DNA of 64,000 bases from Bacteroidetes bacterium UBA2475 (GCA_002342065.1 DDPF01000010.1:62001-126000); one strand, 5' to 3'. Positions 16,871-25,707 are shown, counted from the first letter of the stretch. The notes: a model not told the origin generated them from the sequence alone. Made by a program: numbers and translations.

Positions 16871-17128
16871 CTAGATAAAAAATGTACTTATTAAGCCAAG
16901 CAATATCAAAAAATGAATGGTGGTTAAAATAAAATAGTCTTTGCTTTTTTTAATTCCTTTGTAAATGCTTATGCCTATAAGCACAATAATAACCAGCACT
17001 AATAAAATTAAAGCAATACTCCCAAAGCCAAGTCCACCGTCATGCTGGCCGGGACTTAACCAGTTTAAAACATAAATAATAACAAATGATGCTACGTAAA
17101 AAATAAGGGTGGATATGTATTTATTCAT
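16871..17128 (-). CDS. Small three-helix membrane protein
   Basis: An 85-aa hydrophobic protein with predicted helices at about 5-23, 34-56 and 65-84, separated by LSPGQHDGGLG and KGIKKSKD. No family recognised. It lies 11 bp downstream of the hypothetical gene following serC and is probably in the same leftward transcript. Confidence 0.6.
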   Translation of the reverse strand: MNKYISTLIFYVASFVIIYVLNWLSPGQHDGGLGFGSIALILLVLVIIVLIGISIYKGIKKSKDYFILTTIHFLILLGLISTFFI

Positions 17129-17139
17129 GTTTAATTTTA

Positions 17140-17496
17140 TTATTCCCTAACATCTGTTTCCGATAATTCGAAGGTCTTACTAAAGTCGCGAACTCTTTTG
17201 GTTTGATCTCCGGGTCCGCTCTGAATGTATTCTGCCCACATGATGATGTCACGCGGATCAGTTTTTGCGCTATCAAGACAGACCTTTAATTTTTTAATGT
17301 TCTTGTCAGCTAAAAATATAATGCAACGAATAAGTCTGGGGTTGTTTAATTCTCGTCCGCCACCAACAGCAGCAGAGATCAATGCAAATACTTCTTCAGC
17401 TTGTGCGCCAAAGTCGGATTTTATTTTTTCACGTATGTCAGGTATGTTGATCAAATCCTCCCCCGCCCTCCGGGCACCCCCTCCAGAGGGGGACAA
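17140..17496 (-). CDS. Hypothetical protein with repeat-derived 5' end
   Basis: The credible part runs from about residue 15 (LINIPDIREKIKSDFG) to the end (FELSETDVRE): about 105 soluble, mainly helical residues with RLIRCIIFLADKNIKKL and DPRDIIMWAEYIQ, of no recognised family. The upstream 14 codons (MSPSGGGARRAGED) are encoded by a palindromic GC-rich repeat. The only starts are TTG 17496 inside the repeat and TTG 17454 just after it, so the native start appears to have been overwritten or supplied by the element. It follows serC after 9 bp and probably depends on the serC transcript. Confidence 0.6.
   Translation of the reverse strand: MSPSGGGARRAGEDLINIPDIREKIKSDFGAQAEEVFALISAAVGGGRELNNPRLIRCIIFLADKNIKKLKVCLDSAKTDPRDIIMWAEYIQSGPGDQTKRVRDFSKTFELSETDVRE
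17457..17494. repeat. GC-rich palindromic (REP-like) element
   Basis: CCTCCCCC followed by GCCCTCCGGGC (small hairpin) and CCCCCTCCAGAGGGGG (second hairpin). Its reverse complement matches 50122-50160 almost base for base (CCCCCTCT, GAGGG, GTGCCCGGAGGGC, GGAGG), so it is a dispersed family. GC content is far above the surroundings. Confidence 0.75.
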
Positions 17497-17505
17497 GCAT
17501 AAGGT

Positions 17506-18579
17506 TTAAGCAAATTTCTTCTCAAACTCTTTCATAACATCTACCAATACTTTCACACTGTCTAAAGGCAAAGCATTGTACATAGATGCACGGTAACCTC
17601 CCACGTCACGGTGTCCACGTATGCCGCTGATGTTAGCGTCTTTCCATAATTTATCAAACTCTGCTTCTAACTCCGGTTTTGTAGTTAAGAAACAAGCATT
17701 CATATTACTGCGATCTTCTTTTGCAGTTGTGCCTACAAATAAAGTATTGCGGTCAATTTCGTTATATAAAAGATCTGCTTTTTGTTGGTTAATTTTTTCT
17801 ATCCAGGCTACTCCTCCATTCTTCTTTAACCATCTTAAGGTTAAAAGCGTTACATAAATTGGGAACACCGGTGGCGTGTTATACATACTGCCGCCTTTAA
17901 TGTGTACCTGGTAATCCAGCATTGATAACATTTTGCGACCTGTTTTTCCAAGCGCACCTTTTTTTACCATAACCATTGTGCTACCTGCAGGACCCATATT
18001 TTTTTGCGCACCTGCATATATCAAAGTAAAATCTTTAGCATTTACTTTGCGACTGAATATATCAGAACTCATATCGCAAACTATTGGAATATTAGTTTTA
18101 GGGAATTCTTTTAGCTGTGTTCCAAAAATAGTATTGTTACTGGTTATGTGTAAATAATCAGCATCTGTTGGAATATCGTAACCCTTTGGGATGTAATTAA
18201 AATTCTTGTCTTCTGAACTTGCAATTACTTTTGTGTTACCTAATATTTTTGCTTCTTTAATAGCTTTGCTGGCCCACACGCCTGTATTCACATAAGCGGC
18301 ATAACCTTTATCTGTCAATAAATTATAAGGCACCATTGCAAATTGTAAACTGGCACCGCCACCTAAATACATTACATCATAATCATCGCCTACTTCAAAT
18401 AATTCTTTGATAATGGCGTGCGATTCGTCAATTACTTTTTCATAGTTCTTGCTGCGATGAGATATCTCTAACAATGATAAATTTAAATTATCAAAATTGA
18501 TACAGGCATCTGAGGCTTGTTTTAAAACTTCTTCGGGTAAAATTCCGGGACCGGCGCTAAAGTTGTGTGGCTTTGACAT
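17506..18579 (-). CDS. serC: 3-phosphoserine/phosphohydroxythreonine aminotransferase
   Basis: Transfers an amino group from glutamate to 3-phosphohydroxypyruvate in serine synthesis and works in the pyridoxine route in some bacteria. At 357 aa it has the class V aminotransferase landmarks: HNFSAGPGILP at 5-15, the phosphate-binding GGGAS at 73-77, and the PLP lysine K193 in AGAQKNMGPAG. HRDVGGYRASMYNALP near the C-terminus carries the substrate-binding HR. serA is not adjacent, unlike in many relatives. A small hypothetical gene follows after 9 bp. Confidence 0.96.
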   Translation of the reverse strand: MSKPHNFSAGPGILPEEVLKQASDACINFDNLNLSLLEISHRSKNYEKVIDESHAIIKELFEVGDDYDVMYLGGGASLQFAMVPYNLLTDKGYAAYVNTGVWASKAIKEAKILGNTKVIASSEDKNFNYIPKGYDIPTDADYLHITSNNTIFGTQLKEFPKTNIPIVCDMSSDIFSRKVNAKDFTLIYAGAQKNMGPAGSTMVMVKKGALGKTGRKMLSMLDYQVHIKGGSMYNTPPVFPIYVTLLTLRWLKKNGGVAWIEKINQQKADLLYNEIDRNTLFVGTTAKEDRSNMNACFLTTKPELEAEFDKLWKDANISGIRGHRDVGGYRASMYNALPLDSVKVLVDVMKEFEKKFA

Positions 18580-18633
18580 ATAATTTATTTTAGTTTTTAA
18601 ATGCGATTTGAGACTTTAAAATTAATAAATGTT

Positions 18634-20721
18634 TTAATCATGTAGTAATTTTATTGTACCGTTATTTAAAGTAATTATTAAAACTCCGCCTTTTACCGGC
18701 TGAATGTTACTGATATCGCTAAAAACAAGCTCTCCCTTGTGGTTTATCAACTGCTCGCTTTCGCTGTGAACGAGGTAATAATGGGGAGAGATCTTTTGAA
18801 TTTCGGCAATAGAAGAAAAAACTTCTTTACCCTGCAAATTAATTAATACAAATTTATCTTTAATTTGAACTAAAGCACAACTGTCTTTAAAATCTCCGGC
18901 TCTATTGTATTTATAAGGAATAACAAGGTTCAGTTTACGATCAACGTAACCATATTTATTTTTATTTTTCACGCGTATCAATCCGTTTGACGCGAAATTT
19001 ATTTCATCATACACTCCAAAATCAATGCTGTTGCGGCCATTGGCATCCATCAAAGCCTGTTGGTTCTTTTTAATGAGTTTAAATACTAAACCGTTGGTAT
19101 AAAAATCTGCAGGTCTTTCTTTTGTAAAATCGTAAGCAACAGCACTTAAAAAACAACCGTTACTATTGTAAAAACCATACAAATTATTTAGTACCACAAT
19201 AAATACACCTTTGCTTGCTTTTATTACCTGGTCGTATTTTGTATCTAAAATTATTTTACCGCTTGCATTAATTAAACCGTATGAATTTCCTTTTTTTACA
19301 ATGGCTATCTTATCTGCATCAAAGTCTGAAAGCCAGTCAAACTCAGCCTTATGTACATAACCGTCTTTCGATACAAAACCACTTTTATTCTCTGAACGGT
19401 AATAGGCAAAACCATTTTTAAAATCGCCAAGCTCTTCAAATTTTGGTTCAAGAATCACTTGTCCGAAATTATTTAAGGCACCAAATTTTCCATTTAATTT
19501 TACGGTATAAAAGCTATCTGAGATCTCGTTTATCTCGTCATACACCTGCGAAATGATTTGTCCTTGTCTATTAATAAAACTCCATTGTTTACCAAATTTT
19601 ACCGGAGCAATTCCATTATTAAAGGTATAGCCTTCGGTAAAGATCTGTCCAAAGGCATCAGTATTTTCTTTGTTGATATAATACACAGTATCGTTCCTGT
19701 TCACAACTGAAAGGCCTTCTGAAAAACCGCTCACTGCATCAAATACGGGGGCAATGATCATTTTAGCACTCGTATCAATAAAACCAAAAAGGTCACCCTT
19801 TTCATAAGGATAAAGTACGAGGTTATTTAATTCAAGTTCTTTTAAAATTGAATTCTTTAAAGGAAAGTTAGGATTCTCTTGTAAGAATTTCTCAAGCTCG
19901 CTGTTAGAAAAAGATTTTACTGTAAGCGCAAATAATAATTTCCATGCTTCAAGGGTTTGAGGTGCTTTAGGGTAATTGGCTACAAAATTTTTAAGTCCGC
20001 TAACATCCGAACGTTCTTTATATATAGAGAATAATTTTTCGTAAGCAGAATTCAATAAAATATTTTTTGGGTTTACTTTTATAAAACTGATGTACGATGC
20101 ATCTGTATTATCTTTGGTTGATTCGTCAAAAATTTGTCTGTCTATTAACAACAACGCTTCTTGCACAAAAGCACTTTGCGGATGCGTAATAACAAACTCT
20201 TTGGTTTGCCTGCTATCATTATATCCCAGAGTCTCGTTATAATCCTGTTCGTCGCGCAAATAAATAACCTGGCTCAATAAATTTTGGTTGGCTAAATAAT
20301 TTTGTTTTAAAAATGTATTACATTTTTGTGCCGAGACCTCTTTCTTTAGTTTTTGAAAAGCTTTTGTGGCAACAGAATCCACCAAATTTAAAATGCTGGC
20401 GCTATCAATTTTAAATTGAAAGAATTCTTTCTTCTCACGCTTCACAAAGAAAAAATTATAGCTCAACGCAGCGTATTTTGAAGCTGAATCTAAATTAAAA
20501 AAAGGATTATCGTTACGACTATAAATTACTGCAAGTCCGTAAGAAGAATAAGGATCATGTTTAGAATTAAAATTTCCTGTAAATAATTTTTTGGCTTTAA
20601 AGTAGTCGTAAATAGAAAGTGCCTTAAAGCCATTCTCCACTTTAGAGGCATTTAGATTAGAAAGGCAAAAAACGAATAAGAAAATATAGAAGGTACGAGG
20701 TATGTTGGTCTTTAACTTCAC
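18634..20721 (-). CDS. WG-repeat protein with helical N-terminal half, secreted
   Basis: About 695 aa from GTG 20721, which gives MKLKTNIPRTFYIFLFVFCL, a good signal peptide; a TTG at 20763 would add 14 residues and look worse. Residues ~30-300 are TPR-like helices. From ~300 to the end there are about eight WG/KWG beta repeats of the form YGFIDxxGKxIIxPxFDxVxxFxxGLAxV (for example LFGFIDTSAKMIIAPVFDAV and KYGYVDRKLNLVIPYKYNRA). WG repeats usually form an extracytoplasmic beta structure of unknown ligand. It is divergent from a small membrane protein and followed at its 3' side by serC. Confidence 0.82.
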   Translation of the reverse strand: MKLKTNIPRTFYIFLFVFCLSNLNASKVENGFKALSIYDYFKAKKLFTGNFNSKHDPYSSYGLAVIYSRNDNPFFNLDSASKYAALSYNFFFVKREKKEFFQFKIDSASILNLVDSVATKAFQKLKKEVSAQKCNTFLKQNYLANQNLLSQVIYLRDEQDYNETLGYNDSRQTKEFVITHPQSAFVQEALLLIDRQIFDESTKDNTDASYISFIKVNPKNILLNSAYEKLFSIYKERSDVSGLKNFVANYPKAPQTLEAWKLLFALTVKSFSNSELEKFLQENPNFPLKNSILKELELNNLVLYPYEKGDLFGFIDTSAKMIIAPVFDAVSGFSEGLSVVNRNDTVYYINKENTDAFGQIFTEGYTFNNGIAPVKFGKQWSFINRQGQIISQVYDEINEISDSFYTVKLNGKFGALNNFGQVILEPKFEELGDFKNGFAYYRSENKSGFVSKDGYVHKAEFDWLSDFDADKIAIVKKGNSYGLINASGKIILDTKYDQVIKASKGVFIVVLNNLYGFYNSNGCFLSAVAYDFTKERPADFYTNGLVFKLIKKNQQALMDANGRNSIDFGVYDEINFASNGLIRVKNKNKYGYVDRKLNLVIPYKYNRAGDFKDSCALVQIKDKFVLINLQGKEVFSSIAEIQKISPHYYLVHSESEQLINHKGELVFSDISNIQPVKGGVLIITLNNGTIKLLHD

Positions 20722-20786
20722 AATTGGAGCCCTTAAGTTTGTTATTATTTTAAGACCAATCAAGCCAAAAACTTCAAATTATTACA

Positions 20787-20794
20787 TACCTTTG
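20787..20794 (+). promoter_or_regulatory. Promoter -7 element for the 63-aa membrane protein
   Basis: TACCTTTG fits TAnnTTTG and ends ten bases before ATG 20804, so the transcript leader would be only a few bases. It supports the short start over an ORF extension from 20702. Confidence 0.5.
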
Positions 20795-20803
20795 TTGATA
20801 ATT

Positions 20804-20995
20804 ATGTTCACAACTGGCCGCATCATTTTTACCCTCGTTTTTTTAGTAGCTTTTATAGCCTATCTGGTCTGGAGCTACCGTAAAGACAGGAAAGCCACAA
20901 AAGTTCACTTTAATAAACCTTACCTTATTCTTATCGGAATATTAAGTTTTTTAACAATTCTCTATATTATTGTTAAAATCAGGAAGTTTCTATAA
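20804..20995 (+). CDS. Small two-helix membrane protein, 63 aa
   Basis: MFTTGRIIFTLVFLVAFIAY starts a protein with two transmembrane helices (about 5-22 and 40-58) joined by a basic loop (SYRKDRKATKVHFNK). An upstream in-frame ATG at 20702 would overlap the divergent WG-repeat gene's start, and a good -7 element lies just before ATG 20804. This type of short two-helix protein is common in Bacteroidota and has no assigned role. It may be cotranscribed with nothing else, because the next gene has its own promoter. Confidence 0.7.
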   Translation: MFTTGRIIFTLVFLVAFIAYLVWSYRKDRKATKVHFNKPYLILIGILSFLTILYIIVKIRKFL

Positions 20996-21014
20996 AAAAC
21001 ATCGATAGAATTGC

Positions 21015-21022
21015 TATATTTG
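21015..21022 (+). promoter_or_regulatory. Promoter -7 element for the 260-aa secreted protein
   Basis: TATATTTG, a perfect TAnnTTTG match, ends 24 bases before ATG 21047. Confidence 0.5.
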
Positions 21023-21046
21023 TCTACAAAAATACTATTAACGAAA

Positions 21047-21829
21047 ATGAAAAAATCCTTATTTATAGCTTGTTTTTTAGGCTTTGGCGCTCTTGCTAAC
21101 GCTGCAACACTTGTTATTGAGGGAAAATACCAAAATAAGAACGTTTTTGTACAAAACGCTTACGGTGTTAACGGTGTGGGTTTTTGCGCACAGGAGATAA
21201 AAGTAAATGGTAAGATCACAACAGATGAAACCAACTCAAGCGCTTTTGAAATTGACCTTGCTGCTTTACAATTAAAATACGGACAAAAAGTTGTTATTGA
21301 GATCGTACACAAAGACAACTGCGTACCTAAAGTATTAAACTTAGAAGACCTTAAATCAAAACCAACTTTCGAAATATTGACCATGAACATTTCACCAACA
21401 GGTGTTTTAAAATGGAATTCAAAAAACGAAACAGGTTCTTTACCTTATATCATCGAACAATTTAAATGGAACAAATGGATCCCAATTGGTGAAATGGACG
21501 GTGTTGGAAGTCCAGAGCCACATGAGTATTCTTTTCAGGTTACGATGCACAGCGGCGAAAATAAATACCGCGTAAAACAAAAAGGTTTAAATTCATTCTC
21601 AAAATATTCTCAGGAAGTAAGTTTAAAATCTACAACTGAAAAACCATCTTTTGCAATTCCAAAAAGCGGTAAAAGTATTGATTTTAGTATGGAAACAGCT
21701 TACGAGGTATTTGATGCTTATGGCGATGTAGTTAAAAAAGGCTACGGTAACCAAGTAAATATTGATAATCTTAAAAAAGGAAAATACTATTTATGTTACG
21801 ATAACACATTAACCGACTTTACGAAATAA
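21047..21829 (+). CDS. Secreted hypothetical protein with T9SS-like C-terminus
   Basis: A 260-aa protein from ATG 21047; a TTG at 21011 in frame overlaps the promoter and is rejected. Signal peptide MKKSLFIACFLGFGALANA with cleavage before ATLVIEG. The middle (NISPTGVLKWNSKNETGSLP ... GENKYRVKQKGL) looks like a fibronectin III-type beta domain. The end (YEVFDAYGDVVKKGYGN, IDNLKKGKYYLCYDN) resembles a degenerate T9SS type A sorting domain, with the 'xVxDxxGxxVxxG ... LxxGxYxL' pattern. The 3' end overlaps the convergent Nudix gene by 11 bp. Function unknown. Confidence 0.75.
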   Translation: MKKSLFIACFLGFGALANAATLVIEGKYQNKNVFVQNAYGVNGVGFCAQEIKVNGKITTDETNSSAFEIDLAALQLKYGQKVVIEIVHKDNCVPKVLNLEDLKSKPTFEILTMNISPTGVLKWNSKNETGSLPYIIEQFKWNKWIPIGEMDGVGSPEPHEYSFQVTMHSGENKYRVKQKGLNSFSKYSQEVSLKSTTEKPSFAIPKSGKSIDFSMETAYEVFDAYGDVVKKGYGNQVNIDNLKKGKYYLCYDNTLTDFTK

Positions 21830-22448
21830 TTTGTAAGATCGTTTTTAGCTCGTTAAGTATCATTGCAGTTGCACCCCAAACTTTATTGCCCTCTACCGAA
21901 AAGTAGGGGGCTTTTATTTTAAAGCCATCTGCTTCTACAGTCCCCTGTTCTATTGTTGCATCGTCCATTAATTTTTGCAACGATAATTTTAAAATATTTT
22001 TCACCTCGCGTTCATGCGGAATTATTTTTGGATCTTTTATTTTACAAAAACCAACATAGGGCTCTACTACAAAACCACTTACTGGAATGTATAACTGTGT
22101 TAGTTTCCCTATCACTTCAACTTCTTCATGTAATCCTATCTCTTCAAAACATTCGCGCAAAGCAGTGTTCTGCAAATTACCGTCCTCTGTCTCATACTTG
22201 CCTCCCGGAAAACTAACCTGGGCACTATGCACACCTTTATAAGGTACCCTTTCCATTAATGGAATGAATAGATTATCATCATTATCAATGCAAAATAATA
22301 TCATTACAGCACTTGGTCTGTACTGTTTTTCATTTAAACCCGCCACATCTATCTTATCGCGCGTAACATGCGCCATGCCATACTGGGCAGGCCATCCGGG
22401 TAAGGGTTTTTGCAGCTCTGTTTTAAGTTTATTTAGAAGTTGTATCAA
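21819..22448 (-). CDS. CoA pyrophosphatase-type Nudix hydrolase
   Basis: A 209-aa Nudix enzyme of the CoAse/YeaB group. SAQVSFPGGKYE is the UPF0035 signature, and TALRECFEEIGL holds the RExxEExG core of the Nudix box that binds the metal. It probably cleaves CoA or a related nucleoside diphosphate derivative into 4'-phosphopantetheine and 3',5'-ADP. The start is unusual: the family-length start falls at TTG 22448, which overlaps a TATATTTG promoter-like sequence on the same strand (22453-22446), and no ATG precedes M24. It is divergent from ribBA across 48 bp. Confidence 0.87.
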   Translation of the reverse strand: MIQLLNKLKTELQKPLPGWPAQYGMAHVTRDKIDVAGLNEKQYRPSAVMILFCIDNDDNLFIPLMERVPYKGVHSAQVSFPGGKYETEDGNLQNTALRECFEEIGLHEEVEVIGKLTQLYIPVSGFVVEPYVGFCKIKDPKIIPHEREVKNILKLSLQKLMDDATIEQGTVEADGFKIKAPYFSVEGNKVWGATAMILNELKTILQIIS

Positions 22449-22479
22449 ATATATTCGGCAATTTAAGGGTTAAATTAAG

Positions 22480-22487
22480 TAAATTTG
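22480..22487 (+). promoter_or_regulatory. Promoter -7 element of ribBA, ultra-short leader
   Basis: TAAATTTG ends nine bases before ATG 22497, leaving room for only about five bases of leader. There is therefore no space for an FMN riboswitch in front of ribBA. Confidence 0.55.
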
Positions 22488-22496
22488 TAACACATT

Positions 22497-23702
22497 ATGA
22501 ACGAGTTTAAATTAAACACAATTGACGAAGCCTTAGAGGACATTCGCAAAGGTAAGGTTATTATAGTTGTTGATGACGAGGATCGTGAGAACGAAGGAGA
22601 TTTTATTACCGCTGCAGCAAACGCTACGCCCGAGGTAATTAATTTTATGGCAACGCATGGCCGTGGATTAATTTGCACCGCTATTACTGAGCAAAAAGCA
22701 AAAGAATTACAATTAGATATGATGGTGAGTGCAAATACAAGTACGCACGAAACCGCTTTTACTGTTTCTATAGATCTTTTAGGGTTTGGTTGTACTACCG
22801 GTATCTCGGCATCCGACAGAAGCAAAACAATTTTAGCATTAATAGATCCTACAAAAAAAGCAAGTGATTTTGGAAGACCCGGACATATTTTTCCTTTAAA
22901 AGCAAAAGAAGCCGGTGTATTAAGAAGGACCGGACATACAGAAGCTACTATAGATCTTGCGCGCTTAGCGGGTTTTGATCCATGCGGTGCTTTAGTTGAG
23001 ATAATGAATGAAGATGGCAGCATGGCACGCCTACCTGATCTTGTAAAAATTGCAGAGCGTTTTGATCTGAAAATAATTACAATCAAAGATCTTATCAGTT
23101 ACCGTTTGGCAAAAGAAACAATTGTTGAACGCGTTGTTGAAGTGAAGATGCCAACCAATTGGGGTGACTTTGATCTTATAGCATACAAAGTACAAACTAA
23201 CGGCCAGGAGCATATGGCATTGGTAAAAGGTAAATGGGAAAAAGATGAACCTGTGTTAGTACGCGTACACTCAAGTTGTGTTACAGGAGATGTGTTTGGA
23301 AGTTGCCGTTGTGACTGCGGCCCACAATTACATGCAGCTATGGAAATGGTTGAGAAAGCAGGTAAAGGTGTTATTGTATACATGAATCAGGAAGGTCGTG
23401 GAATTGGCTTATTAAATAAATTAAAAGCGTATAAGTTGCAAGAGAACGGTAGAGATACCGTTGAAGCAAATATTGAACTTGGTTTTAAAATGGACGAGCG
23501 CGATTACGGTATAGGTGCACAAATTTTACGCGATCTTGGTTTAAGTAAAATTAAATTGCTTACCAATAATCCTAAAAAACGCGCAGGCCTTATTGGTTAT
23601 GGTTTAGAGATAGTAGAAAATATTCCTATTATTATAGAATCTAACCCGCACAATGTAAAATATTTGCAGACCAAGAAAGAAAAAATGGGTCACTCCTTTT
23701 AA
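22497..23702 (+). CDS. ribBA: Bifunctional DHBP synthase / GTP cyclohydrolase II
   Basis: Makes the two precursors of riboflavin: 3,4-dihydroxy-2-butanone 4-phosphate from ribulose 5-phosphate (N-terminal half), and the pyrimidine precursor from GTP (C-terminal half). The RibB part has DDEDRENEGD at 26-35 and ATHGRGLIC near 51. The RibA part has the zinc site C261, C270, C272 in SCVTGDVFGSCRCDCG and NQEGRGIGLLNK near 297. The length of 401 aa is typical of the fusion and both active sites look intact. It stands as a single gene here, without the other rib genes. Confidence 0.96.
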   Translation: MNEFKLNTIDEALEDIRKGKVIIVVDDEDRENEGDFITAAANATPEVINFMATHGRGLICTAITEQKAKELQLDMMVSANTSTHETAFTVSIDLLGFGCTTGISASDRSKTILALIDPTKKASDFGRPGHIFPLKAKEAGVLRRTGHTEATIDLARLAGFDPCGALVEIMNEDGSMARLPDLVKIAERFDLKIITIKDLISYRLAKETIVERVVEVKMPTNWGDFDLIAYKVQTNGQEHMALVKGKWEKDEPVLVRVHSSCVTGDVFGSCRCDCGPQLHAAMEMVEKAGKGVIVYMNQEGRGIGLLNKLKAYKLQENGRDTVEANIELGFKMDERDYGIGAQILRDLGLSKIKLLTNNPKKRAGLIGYGLEIVENIPIIIESNPHNVKYLQTKKEKMGHSF

Positions 23703-23725
23703 TTTCTCTTAAATTTTAGATTTGT

Positions 23726-23733
23726 TATATTTG
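23726..23733 (+). promoter_or_regulatory. Promoter -7 element for the 343-aa/zinc-ribbon pair
   Basis: TATATTTG ends 14 bases before ATG 23748, giving a predicted leader of about ten bases. Confidence 0.5.
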
Positions 23734-23747
23734 TTACTGTCAGTTAA

Positions 23748-24779
23748 ATGAGAGTAATAAAATTCTATATTCTTTTCCAATTTATTTTTTTCGGAAATTT
23801 ATTTTCGCAAGAGGAATTTGTTGATTTTAGTATCAGCGAACCTAAACATATTTCTTATTTTGATTACAGACTTATAAAAGTTACAGATCAAAGAACTGAT
23901 ACTAGTAACGTGGGTTTTATATACGGTACTATTTTAAAAAGATTAGCTTATGTACAACCTAGTGTATCCTTAAAAGATCAGCTTCAAACGGCTATTACTT
24001 ATATAGCTGATTCAACTGGAAACGGTGAACTACTTTTGCAAGTAAGAAAAATGAAATTTATTCAGCGCACAAATGAATACGATGATAACGGCGTGTTTTT
24101 TTTCAGGGCTAATCTTTATTCAAAAAATAATACCGTTTATACAAAAATTGCGTGTATAGATACATTACTCGTTGTTCCAAATTCAGAATATCCAATAACA
24201 TTTACAAAAAAAGCGGGACAATTAGTAAGTGATTTTGTTTTTAATAATTCTTACAAGCAAATTCAAAATAAAAATTGGTCTTATCATGATATCATTAAAA
24301 TAGATAGTGTTGAAAAAAGCCAGGCTAAAGCATATTGTGTTGGAGATTATACAAATGGTGTTTATACCAGCTTTGATTCTTTTAAAAAACAAACACCCGA
24401 TTTTAAAGCCTCTAAACTTAAATTCAGAAGTATCACGCTAAAAAAAGTATATAAAAATAATTCTGAAAACAAATCCATTAAAGTAGATGTTCGTAACGTA
24501 TTTGCTGTAGTAGAAAAAGGTAATATCTATATCTCTACCGAATACGGTTTTCGAACCTTATATAAATTTGATGGTGATTTTTATTTTATTGGCAAAGGGA
24601 GCAGAAATCTACGAATTGAAGATGTGCTTCCAAAGTTAGGAGGTTTTATTCTTTTACCATTGTATCCTATACTTATAACATCTGTGCTTATTAGCGTTTC
24701 ACCAAAATCTTATTTCGAAACAAAAGTTGATCACGTAGATGGTCGATTTATGCGTTGCAAACAAATAAAAACTTACTAA
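23748..24779 (+). CDS. Secreted hypothetical protein, 343 aa
   Basis: Signal peptide MRVIKFYILFQFIFFGNLFS with cleavage before QEEFVDF. The mature part is mainly beta-like and polar, with YRLIKVTDQRTDTSNVGFIY near 40-59 and a C-terminal hydrophobic stretch (FILLPLYPILITSVLIS, about 300-316) that may anchor it. No family recognised. The stop codon directly abuts the ATG of the zinc-ribbon gene (TAA ATG), so the two are one operon. An envelope role is suggested only by the signal peptide. Confidence 0.68.
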   Translation: MRVIKFYILFQFIFFGNLFSQEEFVDFSISEPKHISYFDYRLIKVTDQRTDTSNVGFIYGTILKRLAYVQPSVSLKDQLQTAITYIADSTGNGELLLQVRKMKFIQRTNEYDDNGVFFFRANLYSKNNTVYTKIACIDTLLVVPNSEYPITFTKKAGQLVSDFVFNNSYKQIQNKNWSYHDIIKIDSVEKSQAKAYCVGDYTNGVYTSFDSFKKQTPDFKASKLKFRSITLKKVYKNNSENKSIKVDVRNVFAVVEKGNIYISTEYGFRTLYKFDGDFYFIGKGSRNLRIEDVLPKLGGFILLPLYPILITSVLISVSPKSYFETKVDHVDGRFMRCKQIKTY

Positions 24780-25703
24780 ATGAAAATAAAAAAATTCACT
24801 TGTAACAATTGTGGCGCACCAAAAGTAAACGCTTATAAATCACCTTACATTATTTGTGATTACTGCGGCAACTTTACAGACCTAGATTATACCATAAGCC
24901 TGCTAGCATGGAACTCTGATCCTAAACGCGCAGAGAAATATCAAAAAGCAAACCTTAGTTTTCAAAGTAAATTAAATGAAAGCTTAATTAAAAAAGATAA
25001 AAAAGAATATTACGAACTACAGGTAAAATACTGGGATGTTTATTATCGCCTTTACCCAGAATATTTACCACCAACAATAAATTTTGATGATAATTTTTAT
25101 CAGCCTTTTTTAGCTATTTGCGCCGATTCGGCCACTGTTGCTGCTTTTGATCCGAAGTATCAAAAAAAGGCAAAAACGCAACTGAATTTACAAGGTGATA
25201 TGGAATACTATACTGAAAAAGGTCAATCAAAAGTAAAAGGCGAAGGTTTTTTTAGAATGATAAATTCATACATAGATTATTTAAAAGAAGAGTTTAAATT
25301 ATTTTACGATAATCCTGAATATGCATTGATGCATAAGGTCTTTCCTTATGACGCGAACCTTAAAATGAAGATCTCAACTCTTGTACAAATTTGGTTACCT
25401 TATTTAAATGAAAAAGACGGAAAAACATTTTTAAAACAAACCGGTTTTGATGCTGATTATATTGATCCTGTAAAAGTAGAGGGGAATAAAACGCCTTGCC
25501 AGTTTTGCAAAGTAGAATTGTTTGTTCCTGAAAATTCATTAAAGGTTCACTGCGAAGAATGTCACAAAACCAATATAATTAAAAGTAAATTTAATTGTAT
25601 GGGCTGTGGGGTTGAAAATGAAATTCCTGAACATCCGGTAAACACCATTGATTGCAAAGCCTGCAAACTTGAGAACAGATTGGTTAAAGCAATGTTTGGG
25701 TAG
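24780..25703 (+). CDS. Zinc-ribbon protein, 307 aa
   Basis: An apparently cytosolic protein with CxxC zinc knuckles at both ends. The N-terminal ribbon is CNNCGAPK and CDYCG (about residues 9-32). The C-terminal ribbons are CQFCKVEL, CEECHK, CMGCGVE and CKACKLEN (about 240-300). The helical middle (about 50-230) has no recognised domain. The proteins I know with this layout are poorly characterised. It is directly coupled to the preceding secreted protein gene, an odd pairing of a cytosolic metal-binding protein with an exported one. It is convergent with fahA after 4 bp. Confidence 0.75.
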   Translation: MKIKKFTCNNCGAPKVNAYKSPYIICDYCGNFTDLDYTISLLAWNSDPKRAEKYQKANLSFQSKLNESLIKKDKKEYYELQVKYWDVYYRLYPEYLPPTINFDDNFYQPFLAICADSATVAAFDPKYQKKAKTQLNLQGDMEYYTEKGQSKVKGEGFFRMINSYIDYLKEEFKLFYDNPEYALMHKVFPYDANLKMKISTLVQIWLPYLNEKDGKTFLKQTGFDADYIDPVKVEGNKTPCQFCKVELFVPENSLKVHCEECHKTNIIKSKFNCMGCGVENEIPEHPVNTIDCKACKLENRLVKAMFG

Positions 25704-25707
25704 TTAA

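Noticed and set aside
22449..22496. FMN riboswitch before ribBA
   Set aside because: Only 48 bp separate the divergent genes and the -7 element ends nine bases from the ATG, so there is no leader to hold an aptamer.
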